From the NCBI RefSeq assembly GCF_030867095.1, contig NC_081830.1:34827832-34891831 (forward strand): a stretch of 64,000 bases of DNA. Reading direction: 5' to 3'. The notes under the pieces were generated by a model that searched no databases, had not been told where the DNA came from, and saw only the letters and a program-made list of their open reading frames with translations. The position numbers and the translations under genes are program-made. Source of the stretch: Alligator mississippiensis (Eukaryota; Chordata; Crocodylia; Alligatoridae). This document shows, piece by piece, positions 31,664 to 43,990 of the stretch; the first letter of the stretch is position 1; each line of letters opens with the position of its first letter.

Positions 31664-33518
31664 TAGGCCTGTGTGAATAGAGAACTATTTGATTCAGATT
31701 CAGATTCAGCAAATTCAGATGCCAGCGATTTGATTCAGAGCTCCGAATCAGTTTCCTGCTTCAGTTGATTTGGAGATTCAGCCATAGGGTATAATGGAGA
31801 ATCAATGAAATATCTATAATGGTTGTTTTTTGTCCAATTTGGATGAAACTTGCAGGGGTAGTGGCCCCTGGCGAGGCCACAAAGCCTGTCAGGTTTCAAG
31901 GTGCAGGGGTTTGGGGAAAAATGCACCTCAAGCTGCTAACAGCCAAACGCGTGACATAGATGACCATGTGTGTGTTAAATCACAGTGGGGTGAAAACGGC
32001 AGGGATGCTAGCCCCTGTGGAGGCCACAATGCCTGATAAGTTTCAAGGAGATAGGTGCAGGGGTTTGGGGGAAACTGTACCTCAAGCTGTGGACAAGCCA
32101 AATTCGTGACATGGGTGACACTGTGCGTGTTAAGGTGCAGCAGGGTGAAAGCTGCAGGGATGGTGGCCCCTGCTGAGGCCACAGAGTCTGCCAGCTGTCA
32201 AGGAGATAGGCGCAGGGCTTCTGTATTATGGGGCCCTGCACCTGTAGCTGCTGACAGGCACAACTCATGACGTGGGTGCTTATGCAACTGTCTGTTTTGG
32301 GGCATGGGAGACACTACTGCAGTCCTGACTGCTAAGCCCTGCTGTGGCCACAAAGCCTGCCAGCTGTCAAGGAGATCGGTGCAGGGGGGTTCTAGGGCCC
32401 TGCATCCCTAGCTGCTGACAGGCAAAACTCATGACATGGGTACTTTTGCAACTTACTGTCTCTATCTTTGGGCAGTTGATTGTCTGTATTGATTATTTCC
32501 TCTCCTTAGTCTGTGGTTTTGTAGGTGTTAATCCTTGCTCATTAACTTATCCAGAGGGACCAGTGGGAAACAGGAGAGACCCTGTTCCCCTGAGCGCTAC
32601 CAGTAGTAACTAGGAATAACGGCCATAAGTTGCCTGAGAGTAGGTTCAGGCTGGACATCAGGAGGCACTACTTCACAGTCAGGGCGGCTGGGATCTGGAA
32701 TCAACTTCCAAAGGAAGTAGTGCTTGCTCCTATCCTGGGTGTCTTCAAAAGGAGGCTAGATAATCACCTTGCTGGGGTAGTTTGACCCTAGCATTCTTTC
32801 CTGCCCATGGCAGGGGGTCGGACCTGATGATCTGCTCAGGTCCCTTCTGACCCTACCAACTATGAACTATGAAACTTGTTATATAGTAGCTCGCTACTTT
32901 GTATTGAGCTGGTCACTGAGTGTATTATGATTGATTGGTAACACAGTAGCTTAGCAGCCAGGCCTGCATTAGTTCCTCCCCCCCCCCCCCAAAGTGCCCC
33001 AAGACAGACACAGTTGCACAAGCACCCATGTAATGAGTTTTGCCTGTCAGCAGCTAGAGGTGCAGGACCCCAGAACCCCTGCACCTATCTCCTCGACAGC
33101 TGGCAGGCTTTGTGGCTGCAGCAGGGGCTAGCAGACCTGCAGCTTTCATCTTGCTGTGCCTTAACACACACTCTGTCACCCATGTCACAATTTTTGCTTG
33201 TCCACTGCTAGAGGTGCAATTTCCCCTACAACCCTGCACCTGAAATTTGGCACACATCATGCTCTCAGCAGAGGCTACCATCTCTGCAAGTTTCATCTGA
33301 ATCAGCCAAAAGACAATGAAGTTAAAGATATTTAATTGATTCCCCTTTATACTCTATGGCCAAATTTCCAAATCTTTTCTGAATCGTTTTGGAAGCTCCG
33401 AATCGATTCAGAAAGCCTAAAGCTTCCCACAATTCAATTCAGATTCATAGATTCAGCCTCCTAATCATCCGAATCATCTCCGTATCTGAATCACGATCTG
33501 AAGCTTTGCACAGCCCTA
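31664..33518. mobile_element. hAT-type non-autonomous transposon with 8 bp target duplication
   Basis: Flanked by ATAAGTAT at 31656-31663 and 33519-33526. Ends TAGGCCTGTG and CACAGCCCTA form a 10 bp terminal inverted repeat with one mismatch. The interior (1.85 kb, of which 0.33 kb is a nested CR1) carries tandem units of about 130-155 bp in its left half (31850-32440, with AGGCCACAAAGCCTG and GCTGCTGACAGGC words) and inverted copies in its right half (33030-33300). There are also GATTCAGATTCAG words near both ends. No transposase, so mobilised in trans. Confidence 0.88.
32545..32872 (+). mobile_element. CR1 LINE 3' tail nested inside the hAT element
   Basis: AGAGGGACCAGTGGGAAACA to GACCCTACCAACTATGAACT, an orderly CR1 3' end with low decay, inserted between the two halves of the hAT element. 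Confidence 0.9.
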
Positions 33519-33841
33519 ATAAGTATATCAGAGATGTACTACAGGGATTGGGAGAGCATCTGTTCACCAAGACCCCCCACGGGAGGACAAGAAATAATGG
33601 ACACAAGCTGATTGAGGATCTCGTCAGGCTAGACATAAGGAAGAACTTCTTTACAAGTTGAGTGCCAAGGGTTTGGAACAGGCTGGCCACAGAGGTGGTA
33701 CAGTCATCCACCCTGGAGATCTTCAAAAAGCATCTTGATGCCCATCTTGCTGACATCGTCTGATCACAGCAGTCTTTCCTGCCCAAGTCCAGGGGGGCTG
33801 GACCCAATGATCTGTAAGGTCCCTTCCAGCCCCTAACAACT

Positions 33842-34310
33842 ATGACACTTTTAACTTGGAATAAAGCAATATTTCTGGAATAATATCTTTTTCCATCAGT
33901 AATAGCAATAATTCAGAAAAAGTTGTCAGTATTTTATTTTCTGTTCATTTCTGTAATTTAAATAACAAACAACAATGGCGCATTAAAATGCAACCTACAG
34001 TGCTAACCCTCAGCACTACTGTATTGCAAATAATAGACTATATAATAAATAATCTGATAATAGTATCGACACAGCATATTCTTCAGTTCTCAACATAGGA
34101 CTAGAAAAGTAGTTAGCTGTGTTAGTTTGAAGTCAGATAGGAAGCAGGTCAAGGGCAGCATCTTGGAGACTAATGGTTAGTCTAAACTGCCACTCTGCTC
34201 TGTCTTCTCCCAACATAGATGTGACATTTACAGCATATCATTCTCTTAAATATCCCCCCTGATGACATCAGAGAGAAAAACATCAAATCCTGTACCTTGA
34301 TCCAGCTTTT
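33842..34310. other. Intergenic downstream of an OR gene
   Basis: AT-rich; no gene seen. The OR 3' untranslated region and polyadenylation site would fall here; no AATAAA on the minus strand stands out. Confidence 0.45.
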
Positions 34311-35252
34311 TCATTTTTTTCCAGAGACAAGTTTTCTCCCAAGCACTTTTTTGAGGGCACACTTCACCTCCTGATTCCTCAGTGTGTAGATGAGGGGATT
34401 GAGAGCTGGGGTGATAGCACTGTACATAAGGGTGACTATCATATCCCTTTTTGAGGTACTGCCTGAAGAGGGTGGGGTGTAATTGAAGAAAAGAGGTACA
34501 TACAGCAGGGCCACCACTGTGAGGTGGGAGGCACAGGTAGAGAAAGCTTTCCACCTGCCTGCTTGTAACTGGACCTTTAGGAAGAGGAAGGAGATGATGT
34601 AGACATAAGACAGGAGGGTGATGATGAAAGGAAGTAGAGCAATGCATGTGGCGACAATATTAAGGAGGCTCAGGTTGAGATGAGTATTGCTGCAGGATAG
34701 GTGCAACAAGGGTTTGATGTCACAGAAGAAGTGGTGAACATAGTTGGGGCCACAGAAGTGTAGGTGGGAGGTCATAACTGCGTGCATGAGAGCATGCACA
34801 AAGCCTGTGGCCCAGGTGACAGCTGCCAGCAGCAAGCAGACCTGTTGATTCATGACTACCATGTAGCGAAGTGGGTTGCAGATGGCCACATAGCGATCAT
34901 AGGCCATGACCGCCAGCAGGATGACCTCGCTGCTTCCAAGGAAGTGGAAGAAGTGGAGCTGGGTGAGACAGGCAGAGAAAGAGATGGCCTGTTGCCCCAG
35001 GAGGAGGCCAGCCAGCATCTTGGGCACTGTGACAGTGGAATAGAAAATGTCCATCAAGGAGAGGTTGCCCAGGAAGAAATACATTGGGGTGTGAAGCCGA
35101 GGCTCAGCCAGTGTTACAGCAATGATGGCACCATTCCCCAGCAAGCTGGTAAGATAAAGCATTAGAAATAGAATGAAGAAGAAATGCTGAAGTCCCCAGA
35201 CATTGGTCAGACCCAGGAGGATGAACTCTTTCACTTCTGTCATGTTCTCCAT
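34311..35252 (-). CDS. Olfactory receptor, class II, OR12D-like
   Basis: Intact 313-residue seven-transmembrane odorant receptor. Landmarks: N-glycosylation site NMT at 3-5; LHTPMYFFL at 53-61; MAYDRYVAIC at 116-125; conserved cysteines 95 and 177; SY at 215-216; KAFSTCASHLTVV at 235-247; PALNPLIYTLRN at 282-293. The N-terminus (MENMTEVKEFILLGLTNV), the LHFFHFLGSSE segment in TM3 and NPLRY after the DRY motif resemble mammalian OR12D receptors. Start chosen because the N-terminus is of standard length, the ATG has G at -3 and +4, and an acceptor-like tract precedes it. Closest relative in the window is the intact gene at 53533-54498, about 75-80% alike by eye. The ligand cannot be inferred. 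Confidence 0.96.
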   Translation of the reverse strand: MENMTEVKEFILLGLTNVWGLQHFFFILFLMLYLTSLLGNGAIIAVTLAEPRLHTPMYFFLGNLSLMDIFYSTVTVPKMLAGLLLGQQAISFSACLTQLHFFHFLGSSEVILLAVMAYDRYVAICNPLRYMVVMNQQVCLLLAAVTWATGFVHALMHAVMTSHLHFCGPNYVHHFFCDIKPLLHLSCSNTHLNLSLLNIVATCIALLPFIITLLSYVYIISFLFLKVQLQAGRWKAFSTCASHLTVVALLYVPLFFNYTPPSSGSTSKRDMIVTLMYSAITPALNPLIYTLRNQEVKCALKKVLGRKLVSGKK

Positions 35253-35278
35253 TTCTAGAATACTTAATAGAAAAAAAT
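35253..35278 (-). promoter_or_regulatory. Probable splice acceptor before the OR12D-like start
   Basis: The minus strand reads TTTTTTCTATTAAGTATTCTAG two bases before the ATG: a T-rich tract, a TTAAG-type branch-like word and TAG. Fits the usual non-coding 5' exon of OR genes. Confidence 0.4.
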
Positions 35279-38200
35279 AAGTGCTAAATGTTTATTATAA
35301 TAAGTATGGGAGGAAGAATGGAAATACTAGCTCTCTCATTATATGTATATATATCCATGTGTACCCCTCACACACACTAATTAAAATAAAAATACAATTA
35401 AAATACACAATTAAAATACCTTTTAATTCCTATACACACACACACATACATACACACAGAGTATATAGATATAAATATAGAGGAATATATATATATGGAT
35501 TAAAGTGTATTTGAATTTTACTTTTTACTACTAAATACGGGTAAAAAAATAGCTTTCCATTTAAATGCTTTTATCCTGTCCCTTCCTCACTTCATGAAAA
35601 TTAGACAGTTTTTAAAATAAAGAATAATGATGTCCCTTGCCATTGGACTGGATAAAATGAATATTCTATACAGCAGAAGCATATTGGACCCAAAACAGGT
35701 GTCAGTGGATTATAAGTATTCTCCAACAATTACCTTTCCTGGCTTGAGCAAGGGACTGGACTAGATGGCCTCATTCATTCCCTTCCAACCCTACTTTTCT
35801 ATGATCCTATATGTGGTTTTTAAAAAGGGAAAAGTTAGTATAAATTCTCTCTCAGTCACTCTCTTTTTATCAATACATTTCTCAAAGCAAGGAGTAAAGA
35901 AGATAAGAAAAGACAACAAAAGACCAAAACACTTGCTTTCTTACTATTTCTCTTGATAATATTACCCCTCCCCCCCATTCCAACTGGAAAGAAACAGACT
36001 ATAGTGTTGGTAGATTATAAACATTAGATGGAAAAGAGAGAGCTTTCTTTTTAGGCACAACATGGAGGAAAAAAAAAAAACTCCCAAGTGAAAAAACCGT
36101 TCCCATTTCCCAGTTTTTGGTTCTCACGTGAGAGGCTACCAAAAGTTGTATATACCTTTAAAAAGTCTTCTGGATGATCCAGGGGATTGACAAATGAGAC
36201 GCACATCTGTACCTGTTAAGTGTGTTGAAAGAATACTTAGGAATTGAATTATAAAACACCAAGAAGATCATAATGTGCTAATGTTTAATCAAAAGAAAAC
36301 ACTGTCTTACTCAGCTATTAATGAAATGCATAAGTAGAAAAGTAGATAAAGGATACTGTGCAGACTGTGGTTAGTTAGAATTCCAGAATTCCTTTAACAA
36401 AGTTGCTGAAAACATGAAATGCAGTAATGGAGTAAGGAAGGATGTGGCCATTCCTGCCACCCCCACTTTGGCTGTGCCACACAGGCACAGTTTGCTCTGA
36501 ACTCGGTCCCTGATCAATACAGGTTGTTACCAAAATTCGGAGACAGCAGTGAGCTTTGAGCTTACCAGTTGATCAAGGTGAGATCTGGGCAGAGCTACTG
36601 TTTTTGCATGGCTCTGGATCCCGGGGGGTAAGCACTGCTGCTGTTCACCCTTTCTCTCCCTCCCCACTCCCTGCTGAGGAAAGGAGAGGACAAGTGGCCA
36701 TGGAGATGCTCCCTGTCTAGGCTCCAGAGCTGTGCAAAGTCAGGGGCTTTGAGCAGACCCTGCACTGAACCAAAAGGGAGTGCAACCATACTGTCTTCTG
36801 GATCCATCCCTGAAAGGATCTAAGAATATGCCTTTACTGTGGTCACAGTTCTGATTACAACTCACATTGACATACCCAAACTTGTTTGCACATGTTTTTT
36901 TCAGGTATTACTACCGGTTCAAGCTTGCCACATTAGTATGTCTCCTGAGGGGTCTGAGGATTTACTCAGGTTTTCATGTGGGTGTTGTAGCCTGCACTGA
37001 GCCTCTGCTGCCCTGGCTACACTGCTACCAGTGCTTCAGCTAGGCAGCTTGAAGTGAGCACATGCATGTTTATATAAGATGTAGTCCCAACAGTTATCTT
37101 TGCGTCAAGACAGCCTAAATAATGAGGGCAAGCACTACGTAATAATGAGTGAGAGACTGATTAAGGGGAAGAAAACATAGATCAATAATCGATAGCCTTT
37201 TATTCTCATGACACACATTTTTAACTCTTCCCTCTGTGGATCCATGCCTTAGCTTCCTGTGTCATATCGGGATCAAACTTCTTGGCATCACTTTAAAATC
37301 CCATGCAACTCTCTTCTCTGCATGTCCTCCTTTGGCAAGTTTTCTATTGCCTCCAGTCCCTCCCATTTCACTGTTGCTACCAAACTTGTACTTTTCATGG
37401 AGTGAATCAAGTTAACTCATATAAGATGAACTCAAATTAAACGTAGTACGTTTTTATTGACATTCTTCTTCCCATTATCTCTTATTTGCGTTTGTTGTCT
37501 GGTTGTGAGCTCTTTCTATGCACTCTTTCTTAAACACTTGAAAAACATTTGTCTATAGGAAATAGTCTTTGTAATAACAACAACAACAAAAGAATAGGAA
37601 GTTTCCCAAAGAGTTCCATACTGGGACTAGGGTTGAAAATGTGAGATTTCTGGCTACTTTCCCCAGTTAAGACAATATCTCTCCACCAAGGAGATGCTCA
37701 GGATCATAGCGAGTACCCAGGTCCTTGGTACTCTGTGAAGGTAGAGTCAAACATTGCTAAAGGTAGCAGGAGATTCATCCCTTTTTGTATGGGTAGTGGT
37801 TGATGTCACAAGAGCACGTACAATATAGCATATGACTACTACCTATAACATCTCCACCCTCCACAATATGAAACGAAGAGTTTCACCACATCTGCCATGA
37901 ATTTTTCTTGCCTATATCTCTAGGGAAGAGACAGTCTTTAATAGACAGCTTGTGTTCCACCTGGGTTACTTCCACGCAGAGTTAACAGGAGACTTAGTAG
38001 GTCACTCACTGCACTCAGACACTTGAGACAGACATCCTCAGATAGCTTGGGATATGAGATAATTCTGTACTGTACACTATAGATTCTGTTTCTGAAAATC
38101 AACTCAGCAGAGCAGGGACTGCACATTTTTAGTTATTTGTCCAAAAATTATAATAATTTCATGGTGCTGCAGATTGGAAATGCAACAAATATTTTTCTTT

Positions 38201-39900
38201 TATATATGTATGTGTGTGTGTGTTTGTGAGCACACGTGTGTGTGTGTGCGCGCACGCATGTGTTTACCTTTCTCCTTTTTGTGCAACTTTTCCATTAACA
38301 TTCATGTGGTTTTTTTTAATTAAGAGTTTTGATTGTTTTGCCTATCCCTCTCTCCTCCCTGTGACTTAAACCATTTGTTTATATTGTTTTGTTTTGGAAA
38401 AGTTAAAAATATATATCCTGAAATTACTTTATTCATGACATTTTGGAATAGACACAGAAAAGTGAAAAAAGTTAGATAAAAATCAAATGTGCTTATACAA
38501 AGATCCACTTCCAAAATTAGAACCTTATCTTCCAGGAATAAAAATGTTTTTCAACTAAACATGTCAACAAGCTCCACCAGCAAAATTAAATATCAATATA
38601 AAGCCATGAATATTATTAGCATTGTCTGGTATGATGCACCTCTAACTTACAGGGAATTAAGAGTTCAACTTGCAATAAAATGAAATGGTTTTTCAGTTCC
38701 TAAACCAGTAACTAAACATTTCTAAATAATTATCAGTTCCAGGCTTGTTTATTGAGCATCACCACATAAAAAACAAACAAACCCAACAACAACAAAGCAA
38801 AAAACCACCCCCAAAAAACAAATAACCTCTTACACATACAGGACCCTCATATTCAAGTTCAGAAATAATTCTCAAATAAATCTATTTATTTAAAGACATA
38901 GTGGCATTATGATCATTTCTCTAGTTTGTCTCACTTTCTCCGTGTCTCTATTTTTCTCATCTTAGTACAGTACCTTGTAAGGAGATGATTGAAAGAAAAA
39001 AACAGAACCTGAGTAACTTCTTATGCAAGATCCGTGTTTGTATTTGTGGATTTGTAAATCATTCTCCTGGATTTACAAATCATTATCTTCTGCAATTTGC
39101 TTCTATCTCCTACCTGGATAAACCTGGTGATTTTTCAGGTTGAAGTAGTATGCCAGTAACTGAAGTGAAAAAGCAAATTAGGGGAATCTCAGTGCACACA
39201 AGCTGAAAAGTGTGCCATGATCATTCAAGAAAGGTGTGATGGCCTAGCACAAAAGGAACCTTTTTATCATATGCAGTACTCATTTAACAAACAGTCTATG
39301 ATAACAATAAGGAAGGACAATTTCTAGTCCATTAATGGCTCCCCTGGGACAGGGTCTATGAGCCAATAAAGAGCTTTTGAACAAATAAACCAAATATTCC
39401 CTGGAAAGAATGAGCTCCACATTGCTGAATTGTCTGAATAATTATTATAATTATGATTAGGATTAGGATGGCTACAGGTATACAGCTTTCACTGAATTTC
39501 AGTGGGCTGTAGGTAACTCTTAAATTCTTCTGAACTTTCCAAATCTGTTGCAATAATTTCTGAACTTGGTGTTACCTGATTATTTGTTATTGCAAAATTA
39601 AAGTGGGGGCTGGGGGTGGAGAATCACTGGACAATTTGTACTGGGGGAATCATGAAACTTGCATTCTGCTTTTGGGTCTGAGCATTAGGGGAGGTTTTCG
39701 CAGCCACCTGGGGGATTAAGCTTTAGCATTTCAATTAAAATTCATGAGATGAGGTGATATAAATCTTCAGGACATTTTCTAAAATGTAACTTGCTAAGTT
39801 TTTTAATTGCTGACACCAGGAGGGTGTGTGGATTTTTCTAGAATTATCTGAAATTATTATTTCAAAGAAGCCTTAAGATGTATAGCAATGAAAACATACT
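35279..39900. other. Long intergenic stretch, mostly unrecognised
   Basis: 35340-35510 is AT/CA-rich simple sequence. 35735-35806 is a short CR1 3' tail on the plus strand (GAGCAAGGGACTGGACTAGA to TTTTCTATGATCC). 38200-38265 is a TG/CG-rich microsatellite. I see no gene in the rest; scattered open frames below 92 codons have no family features. Confidence 0.55.
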
Positions 39901-40469
39901 GAGAGGCAATAGGTTGCCTCTACCTCAGTATTTATGGCATGCAGTTGGGAGCAGTCGTTCCAAGGGTTCAGGCTGTGCTTTCAGGACTATTTTTGGCTTT
40001 TTATCAACTCCTGTCTAAGGCAAAGAGCCTGAACCACTACAGAAACCCACCATACCTTTACTGGTAATCTGGATGGAGGAGTTCACAACCACCTCATTTC
40101 AGAGCTTTGAAGCCTTGGTGAACAGGCTGACCAAGCAGCTGTCTGCCACTTCTTGGCCCAGGGAACCCCAAGGTGGCGTTGGCTCAACAACTAATTTAAC
40201 AACCTTTGCCTAACACCAGAGACAAGAGAAACCCAGAAAGAGGTCCCAGCAACAGTGGTGCAACCCAGAAGCAATCTCCAGAACCCAGAATCTCTACCAG
40301 TCAGCCCACTCGTAAGCAATTTGAGAGATCCTGGAGGGGCCTGAGTCATTCTGGCTTATCCCCTGAAAGAGGTTTCATACCTACCCCAGCAGCATCTTTG
40401 ATCCCATGGCAGAATCAGTCACCCTGCACTCCACATTCACCAGATCTGTGTCACCCATCAGCTCTGCAG
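39900..40469. other. Unrecognised stretch with one 89-codon frame
   Basis: A plus-strand frame at 40206-40475 is rich in Pro, Ser and Arg and is preceded, in another frame, by MEEFTTTSFQSFEALVNRLT. Such a composition occurs in gag-like regions of LTR elements, and an LTR-like block follows, but the match is too weak to name. Confidence 0.3.
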
Positions 40470-41486
40470 TGTTGACACTAGATTTTAGGAACCCAACTCT
40501 TATAACTTTGTTACAGGCAGGCACAACCCTCAGCCTGACCATAACACCTGCCAGTTGATAATAGGCAAATTTATTGATATGGAGTGATAATAGAAAAACA
40601 ATAATACAAGTAATCAAACAATTCTGTATCTACCAATCCTGGGGCTGTCATCAAAGTCAAAGTACATCTGTTCAGGAAGCAGGCTCCACTCTGCGGCTGT
40701 CTCTCTCAGGTGTTGGCAGTCTGGAGGTGGGATCCCAAGGCCCATAGCCCCCTCTCCAGTGGAGTGCATGAAACAGGTTGCTGGTGTGTGCTCTCTGTCC
40801 ATGGAGGCCTCGGGGACCCTTCCCAGGGATCGGGGATGGGAATGGGGACCCTTCTTAAGGAAGAGAAGGAGGGACAAAGAGGGACAAGAAGGAACAGGGA
40901 GGGACAGGCCAAAGGGAGGGACCCTTTGTGAATCTCAAGTCTCTGCTTTTATATTCTCCTTCCCCCTTGATGACTCTTCATCCGTAGCTCTCTCTTGTTG
41001 GCTGTCTCTCTGTGGTCACACATCAACATAGTCTTCCAGGCCTTCTCCTAATTTGGTCTGTTCTCCCAAAACTGAGTCTCAGCCCCCCTGCTGCTCTGGG
41101 CCCTTCTAGCTGGTGTCATTTACCTTGTGTTATGGGACAGTATGGTACACACTTCTTTGGTTCCCAGGCTGTGTGTCCTTGTTGTGTTAAACAACCTGTC
41201 TGCCTTGAAGGCTGTGATCTCATGTTATGGCATGCCCCCCCCCCCCCCCTTAATTCTCAGGCTGTGTCCATTCATTGGCCTTGTTGTGCTAGACGGCCTG
41301 TCTGCTTTCAGGGCCATGAGAAGTGTGCATGTCCCCAAGCTCTTTAGAAATCCATTTAATCCCTGCTGTCCATCTTGACCCTTTATAATACATACATCTA
41401 TACCTATAAGCCAATTCCCCCCAAAAACAAGCCTTTAAAGACCATTTCTAAGCCAACACGCAGAGGGGCTTGAAGCTCATTTCACA
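40470..41486 (-). mobile_element. LTR-like fossil, minus orientation
   Basis: On the minus strand it begins TGTGAAATGAGC and ends AGTGTCAACA. It has a TATA box (complement of 40947-40953, TATAAAA) and AATAAA (complement of 40570-40575) about 375 bp downstream, with a TG-rich tract after it. About 1.0 kb. No target duplication is found at the chosen ends, so the boundaries and the LTR call are tentative. Confidence 0.4.
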
Positions 41487-41489
41487 TCA

Positions 41490-41760
41490 GAGGATCATAA
41501 GATAATAGGAAAGTGGGGCTGGAAGGAAACTCATGAGGTCATTTAGTCTGGTTCCCAACTCAAGGCAAGATCATCCCCGACTAAACCATCCCTGCCCAAC
41601 TGGCTGTTGAAACTTTTCAAAGATGGAGATTCCACAATTGCTGTAGGCAGCCTGTTCCAATGCTTGACCACCCTCATAGTCAAGAAATTCCTCCTAATTT
41701 CCAGCCTAAATTTCCTCTGCTGTAGTTTGAGGCCATTGATTCTAGCCCTGCCCCTTATGT
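41490..41760 (-). mobile_element. CR1 LINE 3' tail
   Basis: The minus strand gives the CR1 3' order from GGGGCAGGGCTAGAATCAAT through GGAATCTCCATCTTTGAAAA to CTATTATCTTATGATCC. Confidence 0.9.
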
Positions 41761-41889
41761 TCAACTATGTTCCTTGCAGCCAGCCACCATGTGTGGGGTA
41801 CCACTTCTTCAATCCCTATAATCCCATGCAACTAACTATAGTTCCTTAAGATTCCTAAAAAAGTTTTAAAATCTGTTCTGAAATAATCT

Positions 41890-42511
41890 AAAAAAGTCAA
41901 CAGCATCCTGGGTTGCATTAACAGAATTGCCACTTGTAAATTAAGGGCAGTGATTCTTGTGCTCTATTCAGCACTGATGAAGCCTCACCTGGAGTACCAT
42001 GTCCAGTTTTTGGCCCCACACTTCAAAAATGTGTGGACAGTTTAGAAAAAGTCCAGCAGAGAGCAACAAAAATCATTATGGGTCTGGGTGGAAAGACTTA
42101 TGAGAAAAAACTGAAAGAACTAGGGCTGTTTTGTCTGGAGAAGAGACAACGGAGGGAGGACTTCATAACAATCTTCAAATAACCAAAAGGAGTTTATAGA
42201 GAGGATGGAGATGGGCTTGTCTCTGTGACTACAGGGAACAGGACTAAGAAGAAATAGCCTCAGGCTGGAGAAGGGGAAATTTAGGTTGGAGATTGGGAGG
42301 GACTTTCTGACTATGGGAGTGGTCAAGCATTGGAACAAGCTGCCTAGAGAAATCGTGGAATCTCTGTCCTTGGAAATTTTCAACAGCCAATAGGACAGGC
42401 ACTTGCTAGGAATGGTTTAGTCAGGGATGATCTTGCCTTGAGCAGGGAACCAGACTAAATGACTTTGTGAGGCCCCTTCCATCCCCACTTTCCTATTATC
42501 TTATGATCCTT
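41890..42511 (+). mobile_element. CR1 LINE 3' fragment
   Basis: AACAGCATCCTGGGTTGCAT, GGAGTACCATGTCCAGTTTT, GACTTTCTGACTATGGGAGT and the tail CCTATTATCTTATGATCC. Stands head to head with the tail at 41490-41760. Confidence 0.92.
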
Positions 42512-42719
42512 TCTGGTGTGAAGGTGAGTATAAGTCCAGCAAGAGGAGTTGCTGTTCAAAAGATTATGTTGATATACAGAGTAAGTATACAGAAGCACTG
42601 AGGAGTTTTTAAGTTGACCTAGGAGGGGTCTGGAGAGCCAGCGCACTCCAGACACTAATATAGACTGCCCCCAACTTGTAGGGGTCCTTCCTAATGAGTC
42701 CTCAAATGAAGCAAATATG

Positions 42720-42985
42720 TTGCCCTAGACTGGTACATACAGCAGAGATACTGCTGTGAGGTGGGCAGCACAGGTGGTGAAGGACTTTCTTCTTCTTCTT
42801 CCTCAGAACTGCACTTTCAGGATGGGAAAGATGATGATGTAAAGGTAGAACAGGAAAATGATGATGAAGGAAATCAGGGCACTATTACCAGAGACAATGC
42901 TGAGGAGCATCAGGTTTTGGCAGGTGCTTCTGCAGGCAAGAAGCCCCAATGGCTTCATATCACAGAAGATGTGATGGATACTGCA
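42720..42985 (-). pseudogene. OR12D-like receptor relic (TM5 region only)
   Basis: The minus strand reads IHHIFCDMKPLGLLAC, then LLSIVSGNSALISFIIIFLF and YLYIIIFPILKVQF, matching extracellular loop 2 to the end of TM5 of the OR12D-like genes. A weak continuation toward TM6 (SLLYVPV-like) appears near 42725 in a shifted frame. Both ends of the gene are missing. About 265 bp. Confidence 0.8.
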
Positions 42986-43990
42986 GTATCTGGAGGCTTG
43001 TGATGTGGAAATAACTCTAATATTTATAGAAACCAATATATGAATATTTACAAAACAGAAGTGACAAGTTGCTACTGCCCTTGCAAGGGTTGTGTGGCCA
43101 GCCTCTTCTTATCCTGTCAGTCAGATCTTCTGGGTGACCTCCCCTAGTGTCTTGTGGGATAACACACTTCCTGCACACACTGTGTCCGGGAAGACTAACT
43201 TCATCACATCTTTTCCTCTTTATAAAATCATAACTAGACTATTAAGATACCTATTACAAACTCATCCTAACATATCTTGGTCAATCTCTTTGGCCATTTC
43301 AGTAATCTTCCAGCTTTACTAGATTTTAGCCCCTTTTCATCTGCATTCTCATTTACATTTGCATGTTCAGTCTCCTGGTTATATTTTGAGCCAACTTGTC
43401 AATTATGTTCAGTTGGTATCTCTATTGCTATTTCTTTCATCATCCTTATTGTCAGATATCCTGAGAAATGTCTTTGATTAAGGTCTGACCTTCATCTGTG
43501 CTCACTAAGTATGAACAAGGTTACTCTTCTTTGATCACTGAAGCTTTAACCAACCAGTGTATATCTTCCTTTACTTTACAGAGGCAGGCAAGGTTGTTAT
43601 AGTATATGTCATATCTTTTATTAGACCAACTGAGTACTTGGAGAAAAGTTCTTTTGAAGCTTTGGGGCACAATCACCTTCCTTCAGGCACAAGGAGTATC
43701 TGCTGTTCTGACACTCCAAGGAATGAGAGAAGGTAAAAACACTTTTTGGGGGGGAGTGGTCTTGCTGCATTGTTGTATTTATGCGTCAGTTTGTACTTAA
43801 CTTATTTGCTCTGCAATACTGCAGTCTGCTTTGTCATTCTAGTTTCTGTCCTATCTCAAGTAGTTGTGTTTTTATATGCCTGCTGTAGAGAATTTCTGAA
43901 TGTGACTTTACATATTGCAGCAATATAGCTCTGTAGCTGGGTAGTACCAAGTAGGAATATTCTCTCTCCTCCTTTGCTTTCTCCAGCAGG
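42986..43990. other. Intergenic, one possible dispersed repeat
   Basis: 43590-43700 (TTTTATTAGACCAACTGAGT, AAGCTTTGGGGCACAATCAC, CTTCAGGCACAAGG) looks like a common amniote dispersed repeat, but I cannot name it. No gene seen. Confidence 0.4.

Larger units (their letters stand above)
31455..33841 (+). mobile_element. CR1 LINE fragment split by a hAT element
   Basis: The 5' piece (31455-31663) reads LEHCIQFWVPHFRKDVKKLE-like sequence; the 3' piece resumes after the insertion (33527 to about 33841) with GGGAGAGCATCTGTTCACCA and ends at CCTTCCAGCCCCTAACAAC. The two halves join in CR1 order across the insertion. Confidence 0.9.
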
